Shown here piece by piece: positions 51,750 through 60,359 of a stretch of 64,000 nucleotides of DNA. The translations under genes were made by a program, and so were the position numbers. Source of the DNA: Bosea sp. NBC_00550. GTDB taxonomy: Bacteria; Pseudomonadota; Alphaproteobacteria; Rhizobiales; Beijerinckiaceae. Under the pieces are notes generated by a model. It was not told the DNA's origin and searched no databases. It was given only the letters and a program-made list of their open reading frames with translations. Each line of letters begins with the position of its first letter. The first letter of the stretch is position 1. The stretch is from contig NZ_CP102772.1 of NCBI RefSeq assembly GCF_026020075.1, positions 3,508,501 through 3,572,500 of the forward strand, given 5' to 3'.

Positions 51750-52427
51750 TCACGCAGCCGACATGGCCGTGCGGTTCTGCAGGCGCGAGACCAGCCGCAC
51801 GAAGGGCCAGAACATCAGGAAGTAGACGATCGCCACCGCGATCAGTGGCGTCGGATTGTAGAGCAGGCCCTGGGCGAGCTGGGCCGAGCGTAGCAGTTCC
51901 TGCAGGGCGACGGCCGAGGCGATCGAGGTCTGCTTCACCAGCTCGACCGTGTTGCTGATCAGGTCCGGCAGCACGTTGCGCGTACCCTGCGGCACCACGA
52001 CATGGACCATGCTCTGGTACCAGCTCAGGCCGGTCGAGCGCGCCGCCTCGCGCTGGCCCTTCGGCACGGATTCGATGCCGGCGCGGAAGATCTCGGCGAA
52101 GTAGCTGGAGCCGTTCAGCGTCAGCGCCAGCACGGCCGCCGTGAATTCGTTGAGCTTCAGGCCGAGGAAAGGCAGGCCGAAGAAGATGAAGATCAGCAGC
52201 ACCAGCGGCGGGATGGCGCGCATCACATCGACATAGGCGATCAGCAGGAAGCGCAGCAGCTTGCTCGGCACGTCCTGCGCCATGGCGATGGCGATGCCTG
52301 AGAGTACCGAGAGCGGCACGGCGACCACGGCCAGTGCCAGCGTCATCCAGAAGCCCTGCAGCAGCAGGGGCCAGACTTGGCGGAGGACGTCGAAGTTGAA
52401 GAAGGTCGTGACGAGCTCGTCCATCAT
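51750..52427 (-). CDS. Polar-amino-acid-type ABC transporter permease (second)
   Basis: A 225-aa HisMQ-family permease with about five helices and the EAA motif QREAARSTGLSWYQSMVHVVVPQGTRNVLPDLISN near residue 145. Start ATG 52427 overlaps the stop of the upstream permease by 4 bp (ATGA). Together with the preceding permease it makes a heterodimer, served by one ATPase and one receptor upstream. The gene ends the operon just before a family E repeat. Confidence 0.93.
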   Translation of the reverse strand: MMDELVTTFFNFDVLRQVWPLLLQGFWMTLALAVVAVPLSVLSGIAIAMAQDVPSKLLRFLLIAYVDVMRAIPPLVLLIFIFFGLPFLGLKLNEFTAAVLALTLNGSSYFAEIFRAGIESVPKGQREAARSTGLSWYQSMVHVVVPQGTRNVLPDLISNTVELVKQTSIASAVALQELLRSAQLAQGLLYNPTPLIAVAIVYFLMFWPFVRLVSRLQNRTAMSAA

Positions 52428-53098
52428 GACCTCGGATGCGCGTAGACATGTTCCAGCCAGCGCGTGAAGCGCACGAAGGGCAGGAACAGCAGCAGGAAGA
52501 GCAGCGCGCCAACGGTCAGCGCGGTCGGATTGGCGACGTTGGACTGGATGCTCGAGGTCACGTTGAGCAGTTCGGGCACGGCCACGACCGAGCCCAGCGT
52601 GGTGCCCTTGCTGATGCCGATGGCGCGGTTGGTCAGCGGCGGGATCGACATCCGCACCACCTGCGGCAGGATGATGTAGGCGAGCGTCTGGGTGAAGCCG
52701 AGGCCCGTCGAGCGCCCCGCTTCCCACTGCCCCTTCGAGACCGCGTTGATGCCGGCCCAGAAGATCTCCTCGGCAAAGGCCGAGAGCACGATCGCGAGCG
52801 CCAGCACCGTCGCCGTGAAGGGCTCCAGCACCAGCCCGAAATAGGGCAGCGCGAAATAGGCCAGCACGATCAGCACGAGCTGCGGGATCGAGCGGAAGAA
52901 ATCGATATAGAAGATGATCAGCCAGTTCAGCGGCCGGATGCCGTAAAGCCGCAGCACCGCCAGCGCGAGACCGAGCGGGATGCCGATCAGCACCGTCAGG
53001 ATCGACATTTCGACGGTGATGAGGAAGCCGCGCAGGATGTCGGGCCAATAGGCCGACAACAGCCCGAAATCGAAGAAGTAGCGGACGATCTGGTCCAT
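52424..53098 (-). CDS. Polar-amino-acid-type ABC transporter permease (first)
   Basis: A 224-aa HisMQ-family permease. It has FFRSIPQLVLIVLAYFALPYFG near residue 65 (the conserved FRGTP-like position) and the EAA motif QWEAGRSTGLGFTQTLAYIILPQVVRMSIPPLTNR near residue 125. The start ATG 53098 follows the ATPase stop by 9 bp. It likely imports an amino acid or amino-acid-like compound (hydantoin or carbamoyl derivative) given its place between two hydantoin gene groups. Confidence 0.93.
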   Translation of the reverse strand: MDQIVRYFFDFGLLSAYWPDILRGFLITVEMSILTVLIGIPLGLALAVLRLYGIRPLNWLIIFYIDFFRSIPQLVLIVLAYFALPYFGLVLEPFTATVLALAIVLSAFAEEIFWAGINAVSKGQWEAGRSTGLGFTQTLAYIILPQVVRMSIPPLTNRAIGISKGTTLGSVVAVPELLNVTSSIQSNVANPTALTVGALLFLLLFLPFVRFTRWLEHVYAHPRS

Positions 53099-53107
53099 GG
53101 GTGCCCG

Positions 53108-53875
53108 TCAGCCGTGCGAGCGCATCACGAAATCGCGGATGCGCTGGTGCTGCGGGTTGATCAGGATGTCCTGGGGCGTGCCCTCGGCCAGGATCGCGCC
53201 ATGGTCCATGAAGACGACGCGGTCGGCGACATCGCGCGCGAACTTCATCTCATGCGTCACCACGATCATGGTCATGCCCATCTCCTTGGTGCGGACCATG
53301 ACGTTGAGCACTTCGCCCACGAGCTCGGGATCGAGCGCCGAGGTCGGTTCGTCGAAGAGCATGACCTGCGGCTCGAGCGCCATGGCGCGGGCGATGCCGA
53401 CGCGCTGCTGCTGGCCGCCGGACAGCTCGGCCGGATAGGCATCGGCCTTGTGGGCGAGGCCGACGACCTCGAGATGGTGCCGTGCCTTGCGCTCCGCCTC
53501 CTCCTTGCTCAAGCCCACGACCTTGCGCAGCGCCAGCATCACGTTCCCCAGCGCCGTCTTGTGCGGATAGAGGTGGATGCCCTGGAAGACCATGCCGATC
53601 CGGCGGCGCAGGAGGTTGAGGTCCACCTTCGGACCGGTGATCTCCTGCCCGCCGACACGGATCGCGCCCGCCGTCGGTTCCTCCAGCCGGTTGATGCAGC
53701 GCAGGCAGGTGCTCTTGCCCGAACCGGAGGAGCCGACGATCACGACGGCCTCGCCCTTGCCGACCTTGAGATCGACACCGCACAAGACCTCGACATTGCC
53801 GAAGCTCTTGCGCAGCCCCTCGATCGAAACGATCGTCTCGGGCGGCGCGGCCGTCATGGCGGGCTGCGAGGTCAC
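53108..53875 (-). CDS. Polar-amino-acid-type ABC transporter ATP-binding protein
   Basis: A 255-aa ATPase of the GlnQ/HisP type. Walker A is [20 protein letters not shown] near residue 45, Q-loop [17 protein letters not shown], signature [17 protein letters not shown], Walker [20 protein letters not shown], and H-loop [15 protein letters not shown]. The start is taken as GTG 53875 because it overlaps the receptor stop by 4 bp (GTGA); ATG 53857 would give [14 protein letters not shown] and is equally plausible. It shares the operon with the receptor and two permeases. Confidence 0.93.
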   Translation of the reverse strand: MTSQPAMTAAPPETIVSIEGLRKSFGNVEVLCGVDLKVGKGEAVVIVGSSGSGKSTCLRCINRLEEPTAGAIRVGGQEITGPKVDLNLLRRRIGMVFQGIHLYPHKTALGNVMLALRKVVGLSKEEAERKARHHLEVVGLAHKADAYPAELSGGQQQRVGIARAMALEPQVMLFDEPTSALDPELVGEVLNVMVRTKEMGMTMIVVTHEMKFARDVADRVVFMDHGAILAEGTPQDILINPQHQRIRDFVMRSHG

Positions 53876-54747
53876 TTGCAGGCGGCCTTGTGCTCGGTCG
53901 TGTCGTAGCCTTCGAAGCCCGGCGCACCCGTGCCCGGATAGACCGTCGCGGTCGACGAGGCCGTCTCCGGCTTCACGCCGAACCATTTCTCATGGATCTT
54001 GGCCAGCGTCCCGTCGGTCTTGATGCATTCCAGCGCGACCTCGACCTGGGCGCGGAAAGCGGCATCCTCCTTGCGGAAGGCGATGCCGAAATTGCGGCCG
54101 CCGTCGAGCACGAAGGGCACTTCCGCCATCGGCGTCTGCGTCGCGACATAGCGTGAGACCGGCGCATCGGCGACATTGGCGAAGGCACGGCCGATCATGA
54201 CCGCCTGCACGGCGTCTGCGTTCTTGTTGTAGCGCTGGATCGTGTAGCCGTACTTCGCCTCGTTGTCGGTCAGCCACTTGTCCGAGATCGAGCCGTTGTT
54301 GACGGACAGGGCCTTGCCCTTCAGGTCGTCGAGATTGGCGATCTTGCCGCCCTTCTTGACGAGGAAGCCGAGGCCCGTCGGCATATAGGGCTCGCTGAAC
54401 AGCATCTGCGCGGCGCGCTCGGGCGTGATGTTGGTCGGCGCCGGGATCATCTCGTAGCGCTTGGAGAACAGCCCGGCGAAGATCGCCGAGAAGTTCGAAT
54501 CCGTCACCTCGACGCCCGGGCGGCCGAGCTTCTCGGCCAGCGCCACCGACATGTCGTAGGTGAAGCCGGTGGTCTCGCCCGTCGGCGTCTTGAAGCAGAA
54601 CGGCGCGAAGCCGAGATCGCAGGCCACCTTCAGCTTCTCGTTCTGCGGATGGTCGGCATCGTCAGCCATGGCCGGCATGGCGATGAGCGCGGCCAGCGCC
54701 ACGCCCCTGATGGCGGCGCGCGCCATCCTGATCGAATTCAGCTTCAT
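53872..54747 (-). CDS. Polar-amino-acid-type ABC transporter substrate-binding protein
   Basis: A 291-aa receptor of SBP family 3. Signal peptide residues 1-28 (IAMPAMAD). The mature N-terminus [38 protein letters not shown] is the standard ligand-entry region, with two cysteines (ACD, FCF) close together and another pair at the end (ALECIK, KAACK), which may form disulfides. The ligand is unknown. It is the first gene of the transporter operon, 143 bp after lysR and preceded by a small palindrome. Confidence 0.92.
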   Translation of the reverse strand: MKLNSIRMARAAIRGVALAALIAMPAMADDADHPQNEKLKVACDLGFAPFCFKTPTGETTGFTYDMSVALAEKLGRPGVEVTDSNFSAIFAGLFSKRYEMIPAPTNITPERAAQMLFSEPYMPTGLGFLVKKGGKIANLDDLKGKALSVNNGSISDKWLTDNEAKYGYTIQRYNKNADAVQAVMIGRAFANVADAPVSRYVATQTPMAEVPFVLDGGRNFGIAFRKEDAAFRAQVEVALECIKTDGTLAKIHEKWFGVKPETASSTATVYPGTGAPGFEGYDTTEHKAACK

Positions 54748-54880
54748 GCTTCCCGCTCCCGTTGTGCGACGGCCATGCCGCGATCGTTGCGCCCCTGTTC
54801 TTGCAACAATCCGGCCACGTCTGGAGCGAAGCTAACAGGGCGAAATCATGCCCTGCCAATCATTTGTTGTCGGGTTTCCA

Positions 54881-54893
54881 TAACATGATGTTA
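54881..54893. promoter_or_regulatory. Palindrome at the end of lysR, candidate LysR site upstream of the ABC operon
   Basis: TAACAT-G-ATGTTA is a perfect 13-bp palindrome whose right arm contains the lysR stop codon. It lies 134 bp before the receptor gene. The core ATAACAT also occurs just upstream of lysR (55822-55828). Confidence 0.45.
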
Positions 54894-55817
54894 AGCGCTT
54901 TCGATCGTGTCCGCCTCCTTGTCCTTCGGCGGGGGCGGCACCAATCCGCGCAGGATATCGACGAAAGCGTTCGCCGTCCGCGAGAGCGGCTCGAAGCGCG
55001 GTGTCAGCAGATGCGCGCGCACCCGCGTCTTGGGTGCGAGCGGGCGTGAGACCAGCTCCGGCCAGGTGCGCCCGCGCAGCACGAACTCGTCGACGACCGC
55101 GATGCCGGCCCCGGCCCGCACCATGGCGCAGGCAACCGGCGTGAAGCGCACGACGGTGCTGATCCGCAGCGGCGCCGATTTCAGCGCGAGCGCGCGCCCG
55201 ACGACATCGCCATAGGGCGTCTGCGGCCCGAAGCCGATCAGCGGATAGGGCGCGAGATCGGCCGGCCGGATGACGCGCAGCCGCGCGAGCACGTGATCGC
55301 GCGGCATGATGACCATCAGGCGCCCTTCGGTCAGGATTTCCATGTCGAGCGTGGGCTCGTCGATCGGCAGGATGGAGACGCCAAGATCGGCCCGGCCGCT
55401 GACGATCTTGGCGAGGATCTCGAGCAGCGTCAGCACCTCGAATTCGACGCGCAGATCCGGGAAGCGCTCGCGCAGCCGGGCGATCGCGTCGGGCACCAGC
55501 GCCTGCCCGACGCTCGGGCTCGCGACGATGCGCACCGAGCCCGTGCCGCGCTCGCGCAGTTCCTCGGCCAGCTCGTTGACCCGGACCACGCCCTGATGGA
55601 CCAGGTCGACCTCCTGGAACAGTCGGCGGGCCTCCGGGGTCGGCTGCACCCGGCCGCGCACGCGCTCGAACAGGCGCAGCGCCAACCTGTCCTCGGTATA
55701 GGCCAGCAGGCGGCTGATCGCCGGCTGCGAGACCGCAAGCAGCCGGGCCGCGCCACTGATCGAGCCGGTGATCATGATCGCCCGGAAGACTTCGATCTGC
55801 CTGAGGTTGAGGCGCAT
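54891..55817 (-). CDS. LysR-family transcription regulator
   Basis: A 308-aa LTTR. HTH residues 4-60 (RQIEVFRAIMITGSISGAARLLAVSQPAISRLLAYTEDRLALRLFER). The effector domain follows with VRIVASPSVGQALVPDAI and GFGPQTPYGDVV. It is divergent from the DUF917/hydantoinase operon (120-bp gap with a LysR-type box) and upstream of, and in the same direction as, the amino-acid-type ABC operon. It is thus well placed to control both, in response to a hydantoin-like or amino acid effector. A Pro-rich C-terminus (PPPPKDKEAD) is unusual. Confidence 0.94.
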   Translation of the reverse strand: MRLNLRQIEVFRAIMITGSISGAARLLAVSQPAISRLLAYTEDRLALRLFERVRGRVQPTPEARRLFQEVDLVHQGVVRVNELAEELRERGTGSVRIVASPSVGQALVPDAIARLRERFPDLRVEFEVLTLLEILAKIVSGRADLGVSILPIDEPTLDMEILTEGRLMVIMPRDHVLARLRVIRPADLAPYPLIGFGPQTPYGDVVGRALALKSAPLRISTVVRFTPVACAMVRAGAGIAVVDEFVLRGRTWPELVSRPLAPKTRVRAHLLTPRFEPLSRTANAFVDILRGLVPPPPKDKEADTIESA

Positions 55818-55831
55818 GGCGATAACATCCG

Positions 55832-55851
55832 ATTATGGTCTGCCGCATAAT
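55832..55851. promoter_or_regulatory. Candidate LysR binding site in the divergent lysR-DUF917 promoter
   Basis: ATTATG-N8-CATAAT is a perfect inverted repeat that contains a T-N11-A type core. Just beside it, ATAACAT (55822-55828) matches the core of the palindrome at 54881. It lies 15 bp before the lysR start and about 86 bp before the DUF917 gene. Confidence 0.6.
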
Positions 55852-55936
55852 AAGCATGATTCATTTCGCGCAATAGCGCTCTAAGCTCGGCCCGCGCCGG
55901 CAACGACCGGCAATGTCACGGGGACGAGGCCGGCCG

Positions 55937-57034
55937 ATGAGACGCTTTCTGACGACGAGGGATGTCGAGGCCGCGGTTGCCGGCGGTTCGGTCTTCGCGG
56001 CGGGTGGTGGCGGCTGGGCCGATCACGGCCGCATGCTCGGCACCGCCGCGGTCAACACCGGCAAGCCCGAACTCGTCACCATGGACGAGATCCCCGACGA
56101 CGCGATCATCGCGACGGCCGCCGCCATCGGCGCTCCCGCCGGCACGACCGAATGGGAGATGTGGGGCATCGACTACGTCAAGGCCGTCCAGCTGCTGCAG
56201 GAGGCGCTGGGCAAGCCGATCTACGGCCTGATCATCGGCCAGAACGGCATGTCGAGCACGCTGAACGCCTGGCTGCCCAGCGCCATCCTCGGCGTCAAGG
56301 TGGTCGACGCGGTCGGCGACATCCGCGCCCATCCCACCGGCGACATGGGGTCGATCGGCCTCGCCAACAGCCCGGAAGCGACGATCCAGGTCGCCGTCGG
56401 CGGCAATCGCGCCAAGAACCAGTATATCGAGCTGGTGACGCGCGGCGCCACGGCCAAGGTTTCGCCGATCCTGCGGACGGCCTCGGACATGTCGGGCGGC
56501 TTCATCGCCTCCTGCCGCAACCCGGTCTCGGCCGCCTATGTCCGCAAGAACGCGGCGCTCGGCGGCATCTCGATGGCGCTGGCACTGGGCGAGCGCATCC
56601 TCGACGCCAAGCCGAAGGGCGGCACGGCCGTGATCGACGCGATCTGCGACCAGACCGGCGGCTCGATCATCGCGCGCGGCACAGTCGCCAAGAAGGATGT
56701 CCGCTACACCAACGAGGCCTTCGATATCGGCACGATCCAGGTCGGGACCGGCAAGGCCGCGCGCGTCATCCACGTCATGAACGAGTACATGACCGTCACC
56801 GATCTCGACGGCGCCCGCCACGCCTGTTTCCCGGATGTGATCACCACTTTCGACACCGACGGCCAGCCGGTCAGCGCCGGCCATGTCCGCGAAGGCATGG
56901 AGCTTTCGGTGCTGCGCGTGCCCAAGAGCAAGATCCCGCTGAGCTCCAGCGTGACCGATCCGAGCGTCTATCCGATCGTCGAGAAGGCGCTCGGCATGAA
57001 CTTCACCGAATACGCGCTCGGCCGCGAAGACTAG
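55937..57034 (+). CDS. DUF917 protein (S-methyl-thiohydantoin desulfurase family)
   Basis: A 365-aa cytoplasmic protein of the DUF917 family, whose domains have been renamed for S-methyl thiohydantoin desulfurase. Conserved Gly-rich N-terminal block AGGSVFAAGGGGWADHGRML (residues about 16-36), AAIGAPAGTTEWEM near 65, VDAVGDIRAHPTGDMGSIGLANSP near 130-152, and the C-terminal domain VMNEYMTVTDLDGARHACFPDVITTFD. Start ATG 55937. It heads an operon with hydantoinase, carbamoylase and racemase. Converting a 2-thiohydantoin to a hydantoin would feed exactly those enzymes, so the assignment is more plausible here than the family alone allows. Confidence 0.85.
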   Translation: MRRFLTTRDVEAAVAGGSVFAAGGGGWADHGRMLGTAAVNTGKPELVTMDEIPDDAIIATAAAIGAPAGTTEWEMWGIDYVKAVQLLQEALGKPIYGLIIGQNGMSSTLNAWLPSAILGVKVVDAVGDIRAHPTGDMGSIGLANSPEATIQVAVGGNRAKNQYIELVTRGATAKVSPILRTASDMSGGFIASCRNPVSAAYVRKNAALGGISMALALGERILDAKPKGGTAVIDAICDQTGGSIIARGTVAKKDVRYTNEAFDIGTIQVGTGKAARVIHVMNEYMTVTDLDGARHACFPDVITTFDTDGQPVSAGHVREGMELSVLRVPKSKIPLSSSVTDPSVYPIVEKALGMNFTEYALGRED

Positions 57035-57084
57035 TCCGCGCCCGCCCTAACGCCCCCGCAGGATCAACCGGATACCCCCCGACC

Positions 57085-58434
57085 ATGAGCGATTTCGATC
57101 TCGTCCTCCGCGGCAACATCGTGTTGTCCGACCGGATCATCGAGGATGGCTATGTCGCCGTCACCGGCGGCAAGGTCGGCAAGGTCGGGTCCGGCACGCC
57201 ACCCTCGGCCCGCGAGACCCAGGATTTCCGTGGCCAATGGATCATGCCGGGCGTCATCGACGGGCAGGTCCATTCCGGCAGCCAGGCCAATCACGAGGGC
57301 ATCGGCATGTGCTCGCGCGCCGCGGCGGCCGGTGGCGTCACCGTCATGGTCGACATGCCCTATGACGAGCCGGAGCCCGTCACCAGCGCCGAGCTCTTCA
57401 ACGAGAAGGTCGCGGTGGTCGAACGCGACGCCCATGTCGATGTCGCGCTCTATGCCACGATCACGATCGAGAACGGGCTTCATGCCATTCCGGGCCTCGT
57501 CGAGGCCGGCGCCTGCGCCTTCAAGTTCTCGACCTTCGAGGCCAATCCGACGCGCTTTCCGCGCATCGGCGACGACACGCTCTACGAAGCCTTCAAGCTG
57601 ATCGAGCCGACCGGCCTGCTTTGCGGCGTCCATAACCAGGACCAGGAGATGACCCGGCGCAATATCGCCAGGCTGATCGAAGCCGGCGATACCGGCCCGG
57701 ACGCCTTCCTGCGCGCCCACACCCCGCTGATCGAGAACCTCGCCACCGCCCGCATCTACGAGATCGGCGCAGAGACGGGCGCACGCGCCCACGCCGTCCA
57801 CGTCTCGACCTCGCGCGGCTTCGAGATCTGCAACATGTACAAGCGCGCCGGCTACAAGGCGACGGTCGAGAGCTGCGTGCAGTACTTCATGCTCAACGCC
57901 GAGGAGCATGTGCCGCGCTTCGGCGCGAAGGTGAAGCACTACCCGCCGATCCGCCCGAAGGCCGAGAGCGACCTGCTCTGGAGCCATCTCGCCGCCGGCC
58001 ATTGCGACTTCATCTCGTCCGATCACGTCTCCTGGGGGTTGGAGAAGAAGGGCGATCCGATGGTCTTCAAGAACACTTCGGGCGGGCCGGGCATCGAGAC
58101 GCTGCTGCCGGCGCTCTGGACCGGCTGCGAGGAGCACGGACTGTCGCCGACCATCGTGGTGAAGCAGCTCTGCGAGGGGCCGGCCAAGGCCTTCCTGCTC
58201 GCCGACAAGGGCCGGCTCGAAGCGGGCGCCGACGCCGACATCACCGTGCTGGAGCCCGGCCGCTTCATCCACGACCCCAGCAAGAGCCTGTCGGCGGTGA
58301 AGTGGAGCTCGATGGAAGGCCGCGAATTCCGTGTCCGCGTCGCCGCCACCTACGTCCGCGGCCAGCTCGCCTGGGACGGCACCGAGATCCGCAACAAGGC
58401 GGGCGACGGCCGCTTCCTGCGTCCGGCGGCGTAA
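57085..58434 (+). CDS. Hydantoinase/dihydropyrimidinase-like amidohydrolase with Gln in the metal motif
   Basis: A 449-aa cyclic amidohydrolase. The metal site is incomplete in sequence: the first His of the HxH motif is Gln61 (IDGQVHSGSQ), with His63 kept. The carboxylated Lys147 (CAFKFSTF), His183 (GVHNQDQ), His239 (AVHVSTSRG) and a late Asp (ISSDHVSWG) are present. The Q-V-H form is known in some dihydroorotase-like proteins, so a one- or two-metal enzyme is possible. Substrate likely a substituted hydantoin produced by the desulfurase-like protein. ATG 57085 starts MSDFDLVLRG, as in the other hydantoinase of this window. The downstream gene starts 7 bp after its stop. Confidence 0.88.
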   Translation: MSDFDLVLRGNIVLSDRIIEDGYVAVTGGKVGKVGSGTPPSARETQDFRGQWIMPGVIDGQVHSGSQANHEGIGMCSRAAAAGGVTVMVDMPYDEPEPVTSAELFNEKVAVVERDAHVDVALYATITIENGLHAIPGLVEAGACAFKFSTFEANPTRFPRIGDDTLYEAFKLIEPTGLLCGVHNQDQEMTRRNIARLIEAGDTGPDAFLRAHTPLIENLATARIYEIGAETGARAHAVHVSTSRGFEICNMYKRAGYKATVESCVQYFMLNAEEHVPRFGAKVKHYPPIRPKAESDLLWSHLAAGHCDFISSDHVSWGLEKKGDPMVFKNTSGGPGIETLLPALWTGCEEHGLSPTIVVKQLCEGPAKAFLLADKGRLEAGADADITVLEPGRFIHDPSKSLSAVKWSSMEGREFRVRVAATYVRGQLAWDGTEIRNKAGDGRFLRPAA

Positions 58435-58441
58435 GCGCATC

Positions 58442-59686
58442 ATGTCGATCGATCAGGACCGGCTCTGGCGCCGCATCGAGGCTCTCTCCGGGATCACAGA
58501 CCCGGAGCGCCCGTGGACGCGCCGTTCCTTCACGCCGCGCTGCCTCGAAGGCCGCGAATGGCTCGCAGCGGAATTCCGCGAGGCCGGGTTGGAGACGGAG
58601 CTCGACGCGGGCGGCAACCTGATCGGCCGTCTCGCCGGGGCCGATCCTTCGCTGAAGCCGATCCTGATCGGCTCGCATTCCGACACCGTGCCTTCCGGCG
58701 GCCGCTATGACGGCATCCTCGGCGTGCTCGCCGCACTGGAAGTCGCGCAGAGCTTCAGCGAGCGCGGCGACCGTTTGCGCCATACGCTTGAGGTCGTCGA
58801 CTTCCTCGCCGAAGAGCCGAGCGAGTTCGGTCTCTCCTGCATCGGCAGCCGCGCTCTCGCCGGAGCCCTGGGCGAGCATCACCTTGCGCTGACCCGCCCC
58901 GACGGCATGACGCTGCGCGAAGGCATCGCCTTCGTCGGCGGCCGGCCCGAGGAGCTGGCTGCGGTCAAGCGCCCCGCCGGAAGCGTCGCTGCTTATGTCG
59001 AGGTCCATATCGAGCAGGGTCGCGTGCTCGAGAACGAGCGCATCCCGATCGGCATCGTCACCGACATCGTCGGCATCCGCCGCGAGCGCATCACCGTGAC
59101 CGGTCGCGCCGACCATGCCGGCGCAACACCGATGCCGCTGCGCGCCGATGCGCTGGTCGGCGCCGCGAAGCTGGTCGAGGCCGCCTACAAGCGGGCACTC
59201 GCGACCGCCCGTGACAACCAGCCCCTGGTCGCCACCTTCGGGCGCATCGAGGTCAGCCCCAACGCGGCCAATGCCGTGCCGGGCGAGGCCGTGCTGACGC
59301 TCGAGGTGCGCTCCGGCAACGAGGCCGCGGTCAAAGCCTTCGGCGAAGCTCTGGTGCGCGATCTGCGCCCCGCGCTCGAAGACCTCAGGCTCTCCATCGC
59401 CGTCGAGCCGATCAGCCATGTCGCGCCGACGGCCTGCGCGCCGGAAATCCGGTCGGCCATCGCGAATGCCGCCACCTCGCTCGGTCTCGCCACGCGCGAC
59501 CTGCCGAGCGGCGCCGGCCATGACGGCGTCTTCGTCGCGCAGACCGGCCCGATCGGCATGATCTTCGTGCCCTGCCTCGACGGGCGCAGCCATGCGCCGG
59601 AGGAATCGATCACGCCCGAGCAGGCCGGCGACGGCGCCCGCGTGCTGGCCGAGACGGTGCGCCTGCTCGATGTGAGCCTGGGCTGA
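58442..59686 (+). CDS. Zn-dependent N-carbamoyl-L-amino acid hydrolase/allantoate amidohydrolase (M20 family)
   Basis: A 414-aa metallopeptidase-like amidase. Metal ligands: His79 and Asp90 (GSHSDTVPSGGRYDG), Glu124-Glu125 (FLAEEPSEFG), a further His in EVHIEQGRVLE, and a late His (DGRSHAPEE). The family cleaves N-carbamoyl-L-amino acids or allantoate. The context of hydantoinase and racemase favours L-carbamoylase. It contrasts with the Cys-type D-carbamoylase at 48243, so both stereochemical routes are encoded. ATG 58442; flavin reductase starts 4 bp after its stop. Confidence 0.92.
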   Translation: MSIDQDRLWRRIEALSGITDPERPWTRRSFTPRCLEGREWLAAEFREAGLETELDAGGNLIGRLAGADPSLKPILIGSHSDTVPSGGRYDGILGVLAALEVAQSFSERGDRLRHTLEVVDFLAEEPSEFGLSCIGSRALAGALGEHHLALTRPDGMTLREGIAFVGGRPEELAAVKRPAGSVAAYVEVHIEQGRVLENERIPIGIVTDIVGIRRERITVTGRADHAGATPMPLRADALVGAAKLVEAAYKRALATARDNQPLVATFGRIEVSPNAANAVPGEAVLTLEVRSGNEAAVKAFGEALVRDLRPALEDLRLSIAVEPISHVAPTACAPEIRSAIANAATSLGLATRDLPSGAGHDGVFVAQTGPIGMIFVPCLDGRSHAPEESITPEQAGDGARVLAETVRLLDVSLG

Positions 59687-59690
59687 GCCG

Positions 59691-60359
59691 ATGGATTGGG
59701 CAGCGGGCGACCTTCCGGAACGCGACCTCTACAAGCTCCTCGTCAACACCGTGCTGCCGCGCCCGATCGCGCTCGTCACCACGGTCGACGCGCAAGGGCG
59801 CGCCAACGCGGCCCCCTTCAGCTTCTTCAACGTCTTCAGCCACGCGCCGCCGCTGGTCGTGCTCGGCATCGAAGGACGCGACAAGGCGCCTTCGCCGCTG
59901 AAGGACACGATGCGCAACATCCGCGAGACCGGCGGCTTCGTCGTCAATCTCGTCGACCGGGCGCTGGTCGAGGCGATGCAGGTCTGCGCGATCGATTTCC
60001 CCGGCGACATCGACGAGATCGAGGCGGCCGGACTTGAGACGGCTGCGAGTGTTTCGATCGCGGGGCCGAGGCTCGCCGCTTCCCCCGTCCAGCTCGAATG
60101 CCGCGAGACGGTCTCGCTCTCGCTCGGCACCCGGCATCGCAATCTCGTCGTCGGCGAAATCCAGCACATCCATATCCGCGACGGCATCGTCGACGAGCGC
60201 CTGCACGTTGATATCGACAAGCTCGATCTCGTCGGCCGCCTGCACGGCGCCGACTGGTACGTCACATTGCGCGACCGCTTCCAGGCGCCGCGCCAGACGC
60301 TCGATGGCTGGCGCGGGCGCGAGAGGGCTGCTGATGCGGCTGAAGGAGAGGCATCGTGA
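59691..60359 (+). CDS. Flavin reductase-like FMN-binding domain protein
   Basis: A 222-aa protein of the flavin reductase-like family. LVNTVLPRPIALVTTVDAQGRANAAPFSFFNVFS near residues 17-50 forms the FMN-binding half, with LKDTMRNIRETGGFVVNLVD near 75. Such proteins supply reduced flavin to a monooxygenase or act as flavin-dependent reductases on their own. No monooxygenase partner is in the window, so the step is unknown. Start ATG 59691; its stop overlaps the racemase start by 4 bp (GTGA). Confidence 0.88.
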   Translation: MDWAAGDLPERDLYKLLVNTVLPRPIALVTTVDAQGRANAAPFSFFNVFSHAPPLVVLGIEGRDKAPSPLKDTMRNIRETGGFVVNLVDRALVEAMQVCAIDFPGDIDEIEAAGLETAASVSIAGPRLAASPVQLECRETVSLSLGTRHRNLVVGEIQHIHIRDGIVDERLHVDIDKLDLVGRLHGADWYVTLRDRFQAPRQTLDGWRGRERAADAAEGEAS

